Shown piece after piece: positions 43,395-52,672 of a stretch of 64,000 nt of DNA. The notes beneath the pieces are model-generated. The model searched no databases. It had not been told where the DNA came from and saw only the letters and a list, made by a program, of their open reading frames with translations. The DNA comes from Methylophilaceae bacterium (GTDB lineage Bacteria > Pseudomonadota > Gammaproteobacteria > Burkholderiales > Methylophilaceae). The position numbers and the translations under genes are program-made. Location: the NCBI GenBank assembly GCA_947379975.1, contig CANCPF010000007.1, positions 8,964 to 72,963 on the forward strand. The letters are read 5' to 3'. Every line of letters begins with the position of its first letter. The first letter of the stretch is position 1.

Positions 43395-44183
43395 TCAAAC
43401 AAAACGCATGCCGACTGAACCCATTCCTTGCACACGCAAACAAACAGAATCACCTGCTTGCACAGCAACTGCTTCGGTTATACCCCCTGAAAGAATAAGT
43501 GATCCCGCTGGAATTTCTTCGCCGCGTTCTGCCAAATGGTTCGCTAGCATGGCAATCGCCAAGGCAGGATGGCCAAGCACAGCAGCACCAGCACCAAATG
43601 ACACTGGCTCGCCATTTTTTTCTAAAACAATGCCAACTGTGCGTAAGTCCACGTCGGCTACTGGAGTAGCTCTGCCGCCCACCACAAACCGTGCTGCCGA
43701 AGTGTTATCGGCAATCACACTTTTTAAATCAAACTTAAAGTCACGATACCGTGAATCAATGACTTCAATGCCAGGCATTACAAAATCAATGGCTGCCAAT
43801 ACTGTACCAATATGGCAACCAGGCCCTTTAATCGCAGTTTTGGTGACGAAGGCGATTTCTGGCTCAACTTTTGGGTGAATAAGTTTTGAAATGTCGCATT
43901 CACCTCCTTCTGGCACGGCACCATAATCTGCCATAAAGCCAAAGACAGGCGTATCAACACCCATTTGTTTCATTTTTGAGAAGGAAGTTAAACCTGCTTT
44001 CAAACCAACAATCTTGTGACCAAGCGCAATTTTACGACGACGAATTTCATCTTGAATTGCATAGGCATCTTCCCAATCCATGTCAGGATAATCGTCGGTA
44101 ATTTTGTTGGTATCGCGTGCTTCTAGCTCACAATTTTCTAAATGTTCCGCCAATTTAACTATGGTTTTTTTATCTAGATTCAT
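43395..44183 (-). CDS. dmpH: 4-Oxalocrotonate decarboxylase
   Basis: The 262-residue enzyme decarboxylates 2-oxohex-3-enedioate to 2-hydroxypenta-2,4-dienoate. It matches DmpH rather than the related DmpE by NKITDDYPDMDWEDAYAIQDEIRRRK, HPKVEPEIAFVTK, GPGCHIGTVLAAIDFVMP and the ending GMGSVGMRFV. Its ATG overlaps the dmpG stop by 4 bp, so translational coupling is likely. Confidence 0.95.
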   Translation of the reverse strand: MNLDKKTIVKLAEHLENCELEARDTNKITDDYPDMDWEDAYAIQDEIRRRKIALGHKIVGLKAGLTSFSKMKQMGVDTPVFGFMADYGAVPEGGECDISKLIHPKVEPEIAFVTKTAIKGPGCHIGTVLAAIDFVMPGIEVIDSRYRDFKFDLKSVIADNTSAARFVVGGRATPVADVDLRTVGIVLEKNGEPVSFGAGAAVLGHPALAIAMLANHLAERGEEIPAGSLILSGGITEAVAVQAGDSVCLRVQGMGSVGMRFV

Positions 44184-45211
44184 GCTGCTAACCCACGTTC
44201 TTTAGCCATTGTCATGGCTGTATCTTCAATCATATCTTCTTGACCAGCGACCATACCGAGACGACCGAGCTCAACCAATATATCGCGCGCTGGTACGTTG
44301 TATTTAATCGCCGCACGTTTGGCGAACAACAGGAATGTTGAGTACACCCCAGCGTAGCCTAAAGTTAGCGCCTCGCGATCGATGCGCACCATGTGGTCCA
44401 TCATCGGCAGCACAATATCTTCAGCGACATCCATTATTTTATATAAGTCTACGCCTGTCTCAATGCCCATGCGGTTGCAGACGGCAACGAACACTTCTAA
44501 CGGGGTGTTTCCGGCACCAGCTCCCAAGCCATTGGTAGAGCCATCAATACGAATTGCGCCAGCCTCAATTGCCGCAAGTGAGTTAGCTACGCCCATCGCC
44601 ATATTATGATGTCCATGAAAACCAATTTGCGTTTCTGGCCTTAGTACAGCACGCAAAGCAGCTACGCGATCTGTGACACCATCTGGCAATAAATAACCTG
44701 CTGAATCAGTTACATAGACGCATTCAGCGCCATAACCTTCCATCAATTTAGCTTGCTGAGCCAATTTTTCAGGAGTGTTCAAATGGGCCATCATCAAAAA
44801 GCCTACTGTATCCAGCCCCAGTTTGCGCCCAACTGTGATGTGCTGCTCCGAGACATCCGCCTCTGTACTGTGTGTTGCCACGCGTACTGTATGCAAGCCA
44901 CAATCAAACGCGGCACGCAGATGGTCAACCGTGCCAATACCTGGTACTAACAAGGCAGAAACTTTAGCGTGTTTAAGGTGTGGAATGACTGCATTCAAAT
45001 ACTCTATGTCCGTATGTAGCGGAAAACCATAATTGACTGATGCGCCACCTAAACCATCGCCATGGGTAATTTCTAGCAATGGCATGCCAGCATCATCCAA
45101 ACCTTTGGCAACGGCGACCATTTGATCTATCGTAATTTGGTGACGCTTAGGATGCATGCCATCGCGTAGCGTATTGTCATGCAGAATTATTTTTTTACCT
45201 TCAAGATTCAT
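44180..45211 (-). CDS. dmpG: 4-Hydroxy-2-oxovalerate aldolase
   Basis: DmpG splits 4-hydroxy-2-oxovalerate into pyruvate and acetaldehyde, which is channelled to DmpF. The 343-residue DRE-TIM protein shows HDNTLRDGMHPKRHQI (about residues 11-26), GFHGHHNMAMGVANSL (metal His) and GSTNGLGAGAGNTPLE. It follows dmpF by 15 bp with GGAG upstream. Confidence 0.97.
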   Translation of the reverse strand: MNLEGKKIILHDNTLRDGMHPKRHQITIDQMVAVAKGLDDAGMPLLEITHGDGLGGASVNYGFPLHTDIEYLNAVIPHLKHAKVSALLVPGIGTVDHLRAAFDCGLHTVRVATHSTEADVSEQHITVGRKLGLDTVGFLMMAHLNTPEKLAQQAKLMEGYGAECVYVTDSAGYLLPDGVTDRVAALRAVLRPETQIGFHGHHNMAMGVANSLAAIEAGAIRIDGSTNGLGAGAGNTPLEVFVAVCNRMGIETGVDLYKIMDVAEDIVLPMMDHMVRIDREALTLGYAGVYSTFLLFAKRAAIKYNVPARDILVELGRLGMVAGQEDMIEDTAMTMAKERGLAA

Positions 45212-45226
45212 TATTTTCTCCTTTGC

Positions 45227-46138
45227 CTAGGCAGCAATTGGCTCAAGTGTGAGTGTGCCGTTTAACAATTCTTCAGCAAACATTTCTGCAGTGCGTGCGG
45301 CAGCTGCAGTCATAATATCTAAGTTGCCCGCGTATATTGGCAAGTAATCGCCAAGTCCAGTAACTTCCATAAAAACTGACACACGATTACCGTCGAATAC
45401 AGGACCATTCACCAGCCTATAGCCTGGAACATATTTTTGCACTTCGGCAATCATTTCTAAAATTGAAGCGGTAATGCGTTTTTGGTCAGGTTCAGTTTCT
45501 GTCAGGCAATGCACAGTATCGCGCATCAGTAATGGCGGTTCGGCAGGATTAAGCACAATAATCGCCTTGCTCTCTTTTGCACCACCCACAATTCTAATGG
45601 CGTTCGCCGTGGTGGTCGTAAACTCATCGATATTTTTACGGGTGCCTGGTCCAGCTGATTTTGAAGCCGCAGTCGCAATAATTTCTGCATAAACGACAGG
45701 CTGAATTTTTGATACAGCGGCCACAATCGGAATTGTCGCCTGACCACCGCAAGTCACCATATTGACGTTCATTTCGCGTTTACCCAAATGTTCTTTTAGA
45801 TTAACTGGTGGTACGCAGAATGGGCCAATCGCGGCGGGCGTTAAATCAATCATCATCACGCCAAGTGCATTTAATTTTCGTGAATTTTCTGCATGAGCAT
45901 AGGCGCTGGTGGCGTCAAATGCAATCTGCACCCCATCGGCAATTACGTGTGGCAATAAGCCATCTACACCATCGGAAGTGGTTTTAATACCCATCTCTCT
46001 CGCACGTTTTAAGCCGTCAGAATTGGGATCAATACCTACCATCCAAACTGGTTCGAGTACTGGACTACGCTGTAATTTAGCGAGCAGATCGGTACCAATA
46101 TTGCCTGGGCCAATCAGCGCACATTTAATTTTTTTCAT
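45227..46138 (-). CDS. dmpF: Acetaldehyde dehydrogenase (acylating)
   Basis: The 303-residue enzyme turns acetaldehyde and CoA into acetyl-CoA with NAD+. It has the Rossmann motif ALIGPGNIGTDLL, catalytic Cys130 (NMVTCGGQATIP) and the SAGPGTRKNIDEFT stretch. It forms a channelling complex with the product of the next gene, dmpG. Confidence 0.97.
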   Translation of the reverse strand: MKKIKCALIGPGNIGTDLLAKLQRSPVLEPVWMVGIDPNSDGLKRAREMGIKTTSDGVDGLLPHVIADGVQIAFDATSAYAHAENSRKLNALGVMMIDLTPAAIGPFCVPPVNLKEHLGKREMNVNMVTCGGQATIPIVAAVSKIQPVVYAEIIATAASKSAGPGTRKNIDEFTTTTANAIRIVGGAKESKAIIVLNPAEPPLLMRDTVHCLTETEPDQKRITASILEMIAEVQKYVPGYRLVNGPVFDGNRVSVFMEVTGLGDYLPIYAGNLDIMTAAAARTAEMFAEELLNGTLTLEPIAA

Positions 46139-46196
46139 CAGAAAAACTCCCGTAAACTTTAATATATTTAACTTTAATTTTTAGTGAAACCGACTA

Positions 46197-46979
46197 TCAA
46201 TGGAATCGAACGGTACAGCCGCCAAGACCACCAATGCTCACTCGGAAACTATCACCCGCTTTAGCTGGAAGCATTGCGGCAAGAGCGCCTGACAATATCA
46301 CCTCACCCGCTTTTAATGGAATACCAAGCGCGCCCATGGTATTTGCTAGCCATGTCATTGCATTAACAGGCGAGCCAAGCGCAGCTGCACCAGAGCCAGT
46401 AGTGATAAGCTCACCATTTTTCTCCAACACCATGCCACACAATGCCAAATCTATTTTACGTGGGTCAACTGCTTGGTCGCCAAGCACAAAAACCCCACAC
46501 GAAGCATTGTCAGCCACCGTATCTTGAATCTTAATTTTCCAATCACGAATACGTGAATCCACAATCTCAAAACATGGCATGACACATTCGGTCGCCGCGA
46601 GCACTTGTGCATTTGTGATACCCGGACCTAAAAGGTCTTTTTTTAGAATAAATGCAATCTCACCTTCTGCCTTTGGCTGAATCAGAGTAGACATATCGAT
46701 GGACTCGCCTTCGTTATAAAGCATGCCGTCTAGCATGTAACCAAAATCTGGCTGATAGACACCTAGCATATTCATGACTGCCAGCGAGGTAACACCAATC
46801 TTTTTACCAATAATACGTTCGCCGGCTTGTATGCGGCGTTCAATCATTCGCTGCTGAATGTTGTAAGCATTTTGAATCGTAATTTCTGGATGACGATTGG
46901 TCAGTGGTTCAATCATCGTCTGCGTGATGAGCGCCTGATAAAGTTCATCACCAAGTTGTGTAATTAATTTATTGTCCAT
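46197..46979 (-). CDS. dmpE: 2-Oxopent-4-enoate (2-hydroxypentadienoate) hydratase
   Basis: The 260-residue protein matches DmpE by GERIIGKKIGVTSLAVMNMLGVYQPDFGYM, QPKAEGEIAFILKKDLLGPG and DWKIKIQDTVADNAS. It adds water to 2-hydroxypenta-2,4-dienoate to give 4-hydroxy-2-oxovalerate. DmpE and DmpH are homologues and form complexes with each other. The gene lies 28 bp after dmpC. Confidence 0.95.
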   Translation of the reverse strand: MDNKLITQLGDELYQALITQTMIEPLTNRHPEITIQNAYNIQQRMIERRIQAGERIIGKKIGVTSLAVMNMLGVYQPDFGYMLDGMLYNEGESIDMSTLIQPKAEGEIAFILKKDLLGPGITNAQVLAATECVMPCFEIVDSRIRDWKIKIQDTVADNASCGVFVLGDQAVDPRKIDLALCGMVLEKNGELITTGSGAAALGSPVNAMTWLANTMGALGIPLKAGEVILSGALAAMLPAKAGDSFRVSIGGLGGCTVRFH

Positions 46980-47007
46980 GTCATTCCTAATTTAAAGTCA
47001 TTTTGTC

Positions 47008-48480
47008 TTAAAGTTTAATGCAGACGTTTTTAAGCTCAGTGTAAAACTCTAGCGAATGCACCCCGCCTTCTCGGCCAATGCCAGATTGCTTAGCGCCACC
47101 AAAAGGTGTACGTAAATCACGTAAGAACCAAGAGTTCACCCACACAATGCCAGCTTCAATCGCATTTGCCATGCGGTGGCCGCGACTCAAATTGCTCGTC
47201 CAAATGGCAGATGCAAGCCCGTAAGGATTATTGTTAGTACGACGAATCACTTCTTCTTCAGAATCAAACGGTGCAATGTGGCAACAAGGGCCAAAAATCT
47301 CTTCACGTAGCACGGTAGCTGTGTCCGGCAAGCCAGTCCATATGGTGGGTTGGATCCATGAACCACCCTCTAATGCTTTTGGCATTTCAGGTATACCGCC
47401 GCCGGTCACAACTGTTGCGCCTTCTTCTACGGCATTTTTATAATACGAAAGCACCTTGTTTCGATGTTCTTGCGAAATCAATGGCCCCATACCACTAGAA
47501 GGGTCATTTGGTAAGCCAGGTTTCATTTTTTCTACGCCTGCTTTTAGGCGTTTTACAAACTCTTCGAAAATCGGTCGTTCAACGTACACTCGTTCTGTAC
47601 CTAGACATACTTGTCCACAGTTAGCAAAAGAAGAACGAAGCGTTCCTTCAATCGCGGCATCCATATCGCAGTCCGCAAAGACTATCGCAGCATTCTTGCC
47701 GCCCATTTCCAAAGAAACAGGCCTAGCGCCATCTGCTGCCGCTTTCATAATCGCAGCGCCAGTGCGGGTTTCACCGGTAAAGGTAATTGCACTTACTTTG
47801 GGGTGTGTGGTTAAAAATTCACCCGCCGCATCAGGGCCAAAACCGTTCACAACGTTAAACACACCTTTGGGCACGCCCACGGCATTCATGACTTCGCCAA
47901 GCAAATAAGCTGTTTGTGGCGTTTCTTCAGATGGCTTTACTACAACGGTGTTACCGCAGGCCATGGCTGGCCCCAGCTTCCATGTCATCAACAAAAATGG
48001 TAGATTCCATGGGCAAATCACCGCCACAACCCCTACTGGACGACGTGTAGAGTAATTAATTGCACCACGGCCATCTGGCGTTGACATTTCAAAAAATTCT
48101 GACGGCACGTTTTTAACGACATCTGCAAATACCCTGAAGTTTGCAGCGCCACGCGGCACATCAACGTGACGAATAAAATGTGCAGGCTGTCCAATATCGG
48201 TCATTTCAGCATCGCAAAAATCTTCAAAGCGACGCTCTATTTCATTAGCAACTTCATACAACATCGCCACCCTATCGGCTACGGCAAGCTTACCCCAAGG
48301 CCCTTCTAATGCCATATGCGCAGCATTTACTGCAGCATCTACTTCTGCACGGCCTGCGGCTGCAACGCGCGCGATTACTTTACCATCGTAGGGCGAGCGT
48401 TTTTCGAACCAATTGGACGTTGCAACAAATTCGCCATTGATAAAGTTGGTGATATCTTTAATAGGCAATGTATCTTTCAC
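47008..48480 (-). CDS. dmpC: 2-Hydroxymuconic semialdehyde dehydrogenase
   Basis: DmpC oxidises 2-hydroxymuconic semialdehyde to 2-hydroxymuconate with NAD+. The roughly 490-residue ALDH has LEMGGKNAAIVFADCD (Glu) and the catalytic cysteine in SSFANCGQVCLGTERVYVE. I chose GTG at 48480, with AAGGA seven bases upstream, giving the start VKDTLPIKDITNFINGEFV like other DmpC proteins. The frame is open for 14 more codons to a TTG without a Shine-Dalgarno. Confidence 0.93.
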   Translation of the reverse strand: MKDTLPIKDITNFINGEFVATSNWFEKRSPYDGKVIARVAAAGRAEVDAAVNAAHMALEGPWGKLAVADRVAMLYEVANEIERRFEDFCDAEMTDIGQPAHFIRHVDVPRGAANFRVFADVVKNVPSEFFEMSTPDGRGAINYSTRRPVGVVAVICPWNLPFLLMTWKLGPAMACGNTVVVKPSEETPQTAYLLGEVMNAVGVPKGVFNVVNGFGPDAAGEFLTTHPKVSAITFTGETRTGAAIMKAAADGARPVSLEMGGKNAAIVFADCDMDAAIEGTLRSSFANCGQVCLGTERVYVERPIFEEFVKRLKAGVEKMKPGLPNDPSSGMGPLISQEHRNKVLSYYKNAVEEGATVVTGGGIPEMPKALEGGSWIQPTIWTGLPDTATVLREEIFGPCCHIAPFDSEEEVIRRTNNNPYGLASAIWTSNLSRGHRMANAIEAGIVWVNSWFLRDLRTPFGGAKQSGIGREGGVHSLEFYTELKNVCIKL

Positions 48481-48551
48481 TTTCAGTTCCTTTTTAGCAG
48501 CTTGTGACACAGTAATGTTCAATAAAATATTCGGTATTAAATTTTGTTAAT

Positions 48552-48989
48552 TCAAGGTTCGATCTCTGCTGCAATCAAGCCAAAACGTGCGCATTCTTCA
48601 TCCTGCTCTTCAGAACCACCAGATACGCCTATTCCGCCAACTACTTTGCCATTTATACTGATTGGCAGTCCTCCGCCAAATTGCACAAAACGAGAGCGCA
48701 TTGGCAAACCAAGTCTAACGCCATCTGAATGCTCGCTTAATATCTGCGCCCATTGGCTTGTAGGTATACCGAAACTAACCGCCGTATAGGCCTTATCTTC
48801 ACTAATCGAAATAGAATGTAGATACGCGTCATTCATACGCAAAAACGCCATTTGCGTACCACTAGCATCACAGACCGCAACATTAATGTTAATTCCTAAC
48901 TCCGCTGCTTGTTCCACTGCACCTCTTACCGCACGAAACGCTGTTTCGGTAGTAATTTGCCATTGCTCTGTGTAATGCTGCATCGTCAT
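48552..48989 (-). CDS. GlcG/HbpS family (DUF336) protein
   Basis: The 145-residue protein has the GlcG/HbpS pattern: ININVAVCDASGTQMAFLRMNDAYLHSISISEDKAYTA, then FGGGLPISINGKVVGGIGVSGGSEEQDEECARFG. Members bind haem or small molecules and recur in aromatic catabolic operons, with unclear function. It is the first gene of the lower meta operon, 71 bp before the dmpC start, so the operon promoter should lie in 48990-49226. Confidence 0.88.
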   Translation of the reverse strand: MTMQHYTEQWQITTETAFRAVRGAVEQAAELGININVAVCDASGTQMAFLRMNDAYLHSISISEDKAYTAVSFGIPTSQWAQILSEHSDGVRLGLPMRSRFVQFGGGLPISINGKVVGGIGVSGGSEEQDEECARFGLIAAEIEP

Positions 48990-49226
48990 ACGCTTGTTGC
49001 CTTTTAGTTTCGCTTGTTGGTATTGATGATATTAATGTGCGTCAGTTATTTTGTGAAATACTTATTTTTTGTTGATTAATACTTAAAATGCATAACTAGA
49101 TTGATTGATTTACTTTTGGATTAAACGCGAATGCAATTGATGTGAAGCAGAAAATAGACTTCCAATTAAGGCTGTATCCACACGCCGCCAAGAAGAATGG
49201 TGGCGTGCAGAGACGCTTAATAATAT
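48990..49226 (-). other. Region upstream of the lower meta operon
   Basis: No gene is seen in these 237 bp. They must hold the leftward promoter of the GlcG-dmpCEFGH operon and the 3' end of the DUF1329 gene with its hairpin. I looked for a sigma-54 box like that of dmpK and found none. Confidence 0.5.
49181..49207 (-). terminator. Hairpin after the DUF1329 gene
   Basis: CACGCCGCCA (49181-49190) pairs with TGGTGGCGTG (49198-49207), with one G-T pair, around the loop AGAAGAA. It lies 20 bp after the DUF1329 stop on the minus strand. It lacks a T run, so it may act as an mRNA-stabilising end. Confidence 0.6.
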
Positions 49227-50534
49227 TTAGTTACCACCACGCATGTACTGCACTTGGAACATTGCTGGCGATACTTTTTTAGGATCGACCTGGCCTTTAA
49301 ACTGACCAGTGGTACAGTGTTTAGCTTGCATATCTACCATTGAGAAAGAATCGTCAATAGATATACCCGTACCTTTGTTGATAGGAAGATGGCTATCTGG
49401 ATGTGACTTTCCAATAGTCCAAGATTTCCATAACTCACCCTTACGATCGTAAATCAGTGTGCGGTTAATACTATTAGCCTGCGCATCCATATGGAATACA
49501 CGTTTACCGATTGGGCTTGAGCCCACTGGGGTCGCTTCGAGTACAAACACTTTACGTAGCTGCCAAGTCACATCAGGGAAGCAACCACCTTGGCCGTGGA
49601 AATCAACGTATTTGTAACCGTCACCTTCTTTAAAGTCACTAGACAGCTTCATTTCGTTATGGTTATAAAATGGCAGCATGATATTTTTGGTGCCTTTATA
49701 GCTCCATTTCATATCCGCAACACGGCCGTTATAACCTTCAAAATCTTCAATCATCAAATCTGAACCTAGGAAAGAGTCAGTTTTTTGCTCTGTTGCTAAG
49801 CGACGTACACGTCGCTGAAAGCCAAGATACAAGTATGCATCGTCTAACTTTTGGTCATCTTCGTAGCGTTGAATCAATAGCTGTGTGTTTTTAAGATCTT
49901 GTGGCTCTAACACGCTAACGTAAATTCCACGAAACAGATTCGCTGGGTTTGGCGTCACCTCTGGCACAGGAGCATGCTGAACACGGTGTTTAAAGTTTAG
50001 AAAACCAAAGTTAAATTTAAGTGTTTTTTCAACCTTACCACTTTCTAAATCACGATATTTCCAATAGAACGGTGAAATAAGGGCATTATCACCCCAGTTT
50101 TGACCATACTTAAAATTCCATGCAAGCTTTTCACCGGCACGAGGATCGCTCTCTGAAGGCTCTTCCGGAAAAGGACGACCAGCAACAAATCCTTCAATAT
50201 CTCCAGTTTTAGGACCTAACTTAGTGCCGCCTAGATTCTTCTTAGTCGCATCAATATAAAACTTATCTTGATCAAACGAAGTAGTTTTGGCCACTTTAAT
50301 CTCGTACCAACCATTTTTGATGACCTTGAACATACCCTCATCAAGTACCGCCTTAAATTGATCAACGTTGCCTTTGTTTATTACCGTACCTGGTGTTACG
50401 CCCTCTGCTGTTGGTGCGCCATCTTTATATGGAAAGAATGATTTTTCCACATCTGCATCTGTAGCGGCATTAGCGATGCCTGCCGCCCCAGAAGCCAACA
50501 AGGCCATCGAAACTGCTAATAATATTTGTCGCAT
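49227..50534 (-). CDS. DUF1329 periplasmic protein (LolB-like fold expected)
   Basis: The 435-residue protein has a signal peptide (about residues 1-23, ANAATDADVEK). The DUF1329 domain follows, with the conserved GWxYxGTKNIxxPxYNHNEM-like stretch (DMKWSYKGTKNIMLPFYNH), PRxxxVFVLEA (RKVFVLEATP) and KRVFHMDAQ. To my knowledge the domain resembles lipoprotein carriers of the LolA/LolB fold, so it may shuttle a hydrophobic ligand. AGGAG precedes the ATG. It is the last gene of the envelope module, next to its regular partner DUF1302. Confidence 0.88.
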   Translation of the reverse strand: MRQILLAVSMALLASGAAGIANAATDADVEKSFFPYKDGAPTAEGVTPGTVINKGNVDQFKAVLDEGMFKVIKNGWYEIKVAKTTSFDQDKFYIDATKKNLGGTKLGPKTGDIEGFVAGRPFPEEPSESDPRAGEKLAWNFKYGQNWGDNALISPFYWKYRDLESGKVEKTLKFNFGFLNFKHRVQHAPVPEVTPNPANLFRGIYVSVLEPQDLKNTQLLIQRYEDDQKLDDAYLYLGFQRRVRRLATEQKTDSFLGSDLMIEDFEGYNGRVADMKWSYKGTKNIMLPFYNHNEMKLSSDFKEGDGYKYVDFHGQGGCFPDVTWQLRKVFVLEATPVGSSPIGKRVFHMDAQANSINRTLIYDRKGELWKSWTIGKSHPDSHLPINKGTGISIDDSFSMVDMQAKHCTTGQFKGQVDPKKVSPAMFQVQYMRGGN

Positions 50535-50563
50535 GATGTTTCTCCTCTTTAAAATTCAAATTA

Positions 50564-52579
50564 TTAGAATTTATATTTCGCATTGATATAAAGTTCATTT
50601 TCACCAAATGCTGTGCCAATTGGACCTGCACGGAAGCGTCCAAGTGGCTCTAGACCAGACAGCCCACGAGAAAATGATTGCATTGCTAAAGCTGGATCCT
50701 CACCAGCTGGTGCCGTGAACGGAGCCCATGGGTTACATGAGCGGCAGTCATCCACTTTGTAATTGCTGAGTTGATTACCCCATTTCACGTTGGCGCCGAC
50801 AGCCACCTTAAACTTGTTACTAACAATCCACTCGACTTGTGGTGCAGCCACCCATGATTGTGCATTGAAATCATGTGCAAATATCACTTGCGGACTAATC
50901 CTATCGTTATGGAGGAACGCCTTAATCAACAAGGTACCCACAAAGTTATCTTTCCAATCAGGCATACCAGAATAGCCAAGAGATTGTTGAGTGTACTCAT
51001 GATCAAAGATATGTTGCCAGAACAACTGCCCAGAGAACAACACCGTGCGTGTATTGCTGATAAAAGGAATAAAGGTCGGTCTATCAATCCCAATCACGCT
51101 GCGGAACACGTTATTTTTAGAGTAAAGCTCGGCTTTATTAGTGTTAGCAAACTCTTCACCACTGGTATAAGCGGCTTCCATACGCACGGCTGATTTAGCT
51201 GCATCCCATTGAAAGTCCAGCGAACCACCGATTAAATTCACGCGTGGATAGACCATATCGAATGAAATTAAATATGGGTTAGATGCACTGTACTGACCAG
51301 TAAAGCCATTAACAGTGCTCTTACCGCCATGCAATGAAGGCAGTTGCGAACGATAAGTTAAGGCATTAAGTGAGAAGTTTACCCCACCTTTAGTGACACC
51401 CTCAAACTTGCCACCTAACTGTGTGTTTTTCAAACTCCACTCAGGCAGTTCGACGTTATTCAAGCCAATCTGATGCGGGCCAAAATTTGTTGACAAGAAA
51501 GTGCCAGGTGCAACATTGGCGAAGTTAGCGACAGTACCGCCGTTATCCCACAAGTTACTAAGACCGCGGAATAGACAACCTGCATCCAGAATCACGTTAG
51601 CCGTGCCGCACTGACCAAGGTTATTGGGACGGAATTTGTCGAAGTTCCAAACCACTTGCACATTACGCTCCTGCAACCAGTCACCACCACCCATGCGATA
51701 CTCAGACTGTGCAATAAACATTGGAATACGAATATCTTGCAGTTCGTCATAGATATTATTGCGTGAATAATCCACTGGGTTAATCACATCCAATACGCGA
51801 AACAAGTCAGTACGACCCCAAACCACTTGCTGACGCCCCACCTTCACAAACAGCTGCTTGTTATCTGGCAAGTCAAAAGTCTTCTTCACATAAGCTTCAC
51901 GGATAAAGTCTAAACGATCGTTAAACTCTGGTGATGCGAGCTCACTCTGGCTTTTGTTACCATAACCACCAAAGTCTTTACAACCGCGGCTATCGGTATT
52001 ACATGGACGTACAGGTACGCCAAAAGCAACACCATGGTCAATGCTATGCCAATTGTCCCCTAAAACACGTAAACCCTCATTTGGGTTATTAGGATAACTA
52101 TCTACAAATGCATTACCTGCCGCACCCGGATAAGGTAGTCCACTAACAAGCGTATGTGTTACTAAACCTGCACCTTGAGGCGTTGATAGATACACACCAG
52201 GTGCTAATGTTGATTCAAGATTAATTGACCCGCCAGCACTCTTACCAAACTCACTTTTATTTAAGTCATATACGCCATCGTAAGTACCACGGAAAGTACC
52301 GTGGAAGTCCCATCCATTACCTAACCTGCGGTCAGCCTCCACTTGCAAGGTGTTCCGAAACTTGGATAGACCGACGTTATTACCTGAAGCATCTCTCCCT
52401 CGAACATGCGTATCATTTTCTAAAAATACATCAGTAATTGAGCCGTCATCAATCACAGCATCGCCACCTTCTGGTAAGCCTTCTCCCCAAGCCAAACTAG
52501 AACCTAATGCAAGTAATGTTGCTCCGATAAGCGCCCAATTTAACTTGAGCGATCCACGAAGTGGTTTACTATTTTTCAT
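50564..52579 (-). CDS. DUF1302 outer-membrane protein
   Basis: The roughly 671-residue protein has a signal peptide (about 1-33, ending SLAWG) and the beta-rich DUF1302 body, with the final YINAKYKF ending in Phe as in outer-membrane barrels. Cysteine pairs near residues 193 (CNTDSRGC), 326 (CGTANVILDAGC) and 611 (CRSC) suggest disulfides in loops. I chose the ATG at 52579, eight bases after GGGGAG; a GTG nine bases upstream overlaps that Shine-Dalgarno. DUF1302 and DUF1329 genes are almost always neighbours. Confidence 0.87.
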   Translation of the reverse strand: MKNSKPLRGSLKLNWALIGATLLALGSSLAWGEGLPEGGDAVIDDGSITDVFLENDTHVRGRDASGNNVGLSKFRNTLQVEADRRLGNGWDFHGTFRGTYDGVYDLNKSEFGKSAGGSINLESTLAPGVYLSTPQGAGLVTHTLVSGLPYPGAAGNAFVDSYPNNPNEGLRVLGDNWHSIDHGVAFGVPVRPCNTDSRGCKDFGGYGNKSQSELASPEFNDRLDFIREAYVKKTFDLPDNKQLFVKVGRQQVVWGRTDLFRVLDVINPVDYSRNNIYDELQDIRIPMFIAQSEYRMGGGDWLQERNVQVVWNFDKFRPNNLGQCGTANVILDAGCLFRGLSNLWDNGGTVANFANVAPGTFLSTNFGPHQIGLNNVELPEWSLKNTQLGGKFEGVTKGGVNFSLNALTYRSQLPSLHGGKSTVNGFTGQYSASNPYLISFDMVYPRVNLIGGSLDFQWDAAKSAVRMEAAYTSGEEFANTNKAELYSKNNVFRSVIGIDRPTFIPFISNTRTVLFSGQLFWQHIFDHEYTQQSLGYSGMPDWKDNFVGTLLIKAFLHNDRISPQVIFAHDFNAQSWVAAPQVEWIVSNKFKVAVGANVKWGNQLSNYKVDDCRSCNPWAPFTAPAGEDPALAMQSFSRGLSGLEPLGRFRAGPIGTAFGENELYINAKYKF

Positions 52580-52672
52580 TTTAGTCACTCCCCTTTAGTT
52601 TTTTATATCCACACGGTTGTTACTACTTTTAATACTCAATCAGAAAAGTTACTTCCGATTTTATTGCTAGCG

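Noticed and set aside
43408..43878. A 156-residue open frame on the plus strand.
   Set aside because: It lies fully antisense to dmpH, which is strongly supported by conserved motifs.
47456..47908. A 150-residue open frame on the plus strand.
   Set aside because: It is antisense to dmpC and shows no family motif or Shine-Dalgarno.
48990..49226. A second sigma-54 promoter in front of the GlcG-dmpC operon.
   Set aside because: No TGGCAC-N5-TTGC-like sequence was found on the minus strand in this gap.
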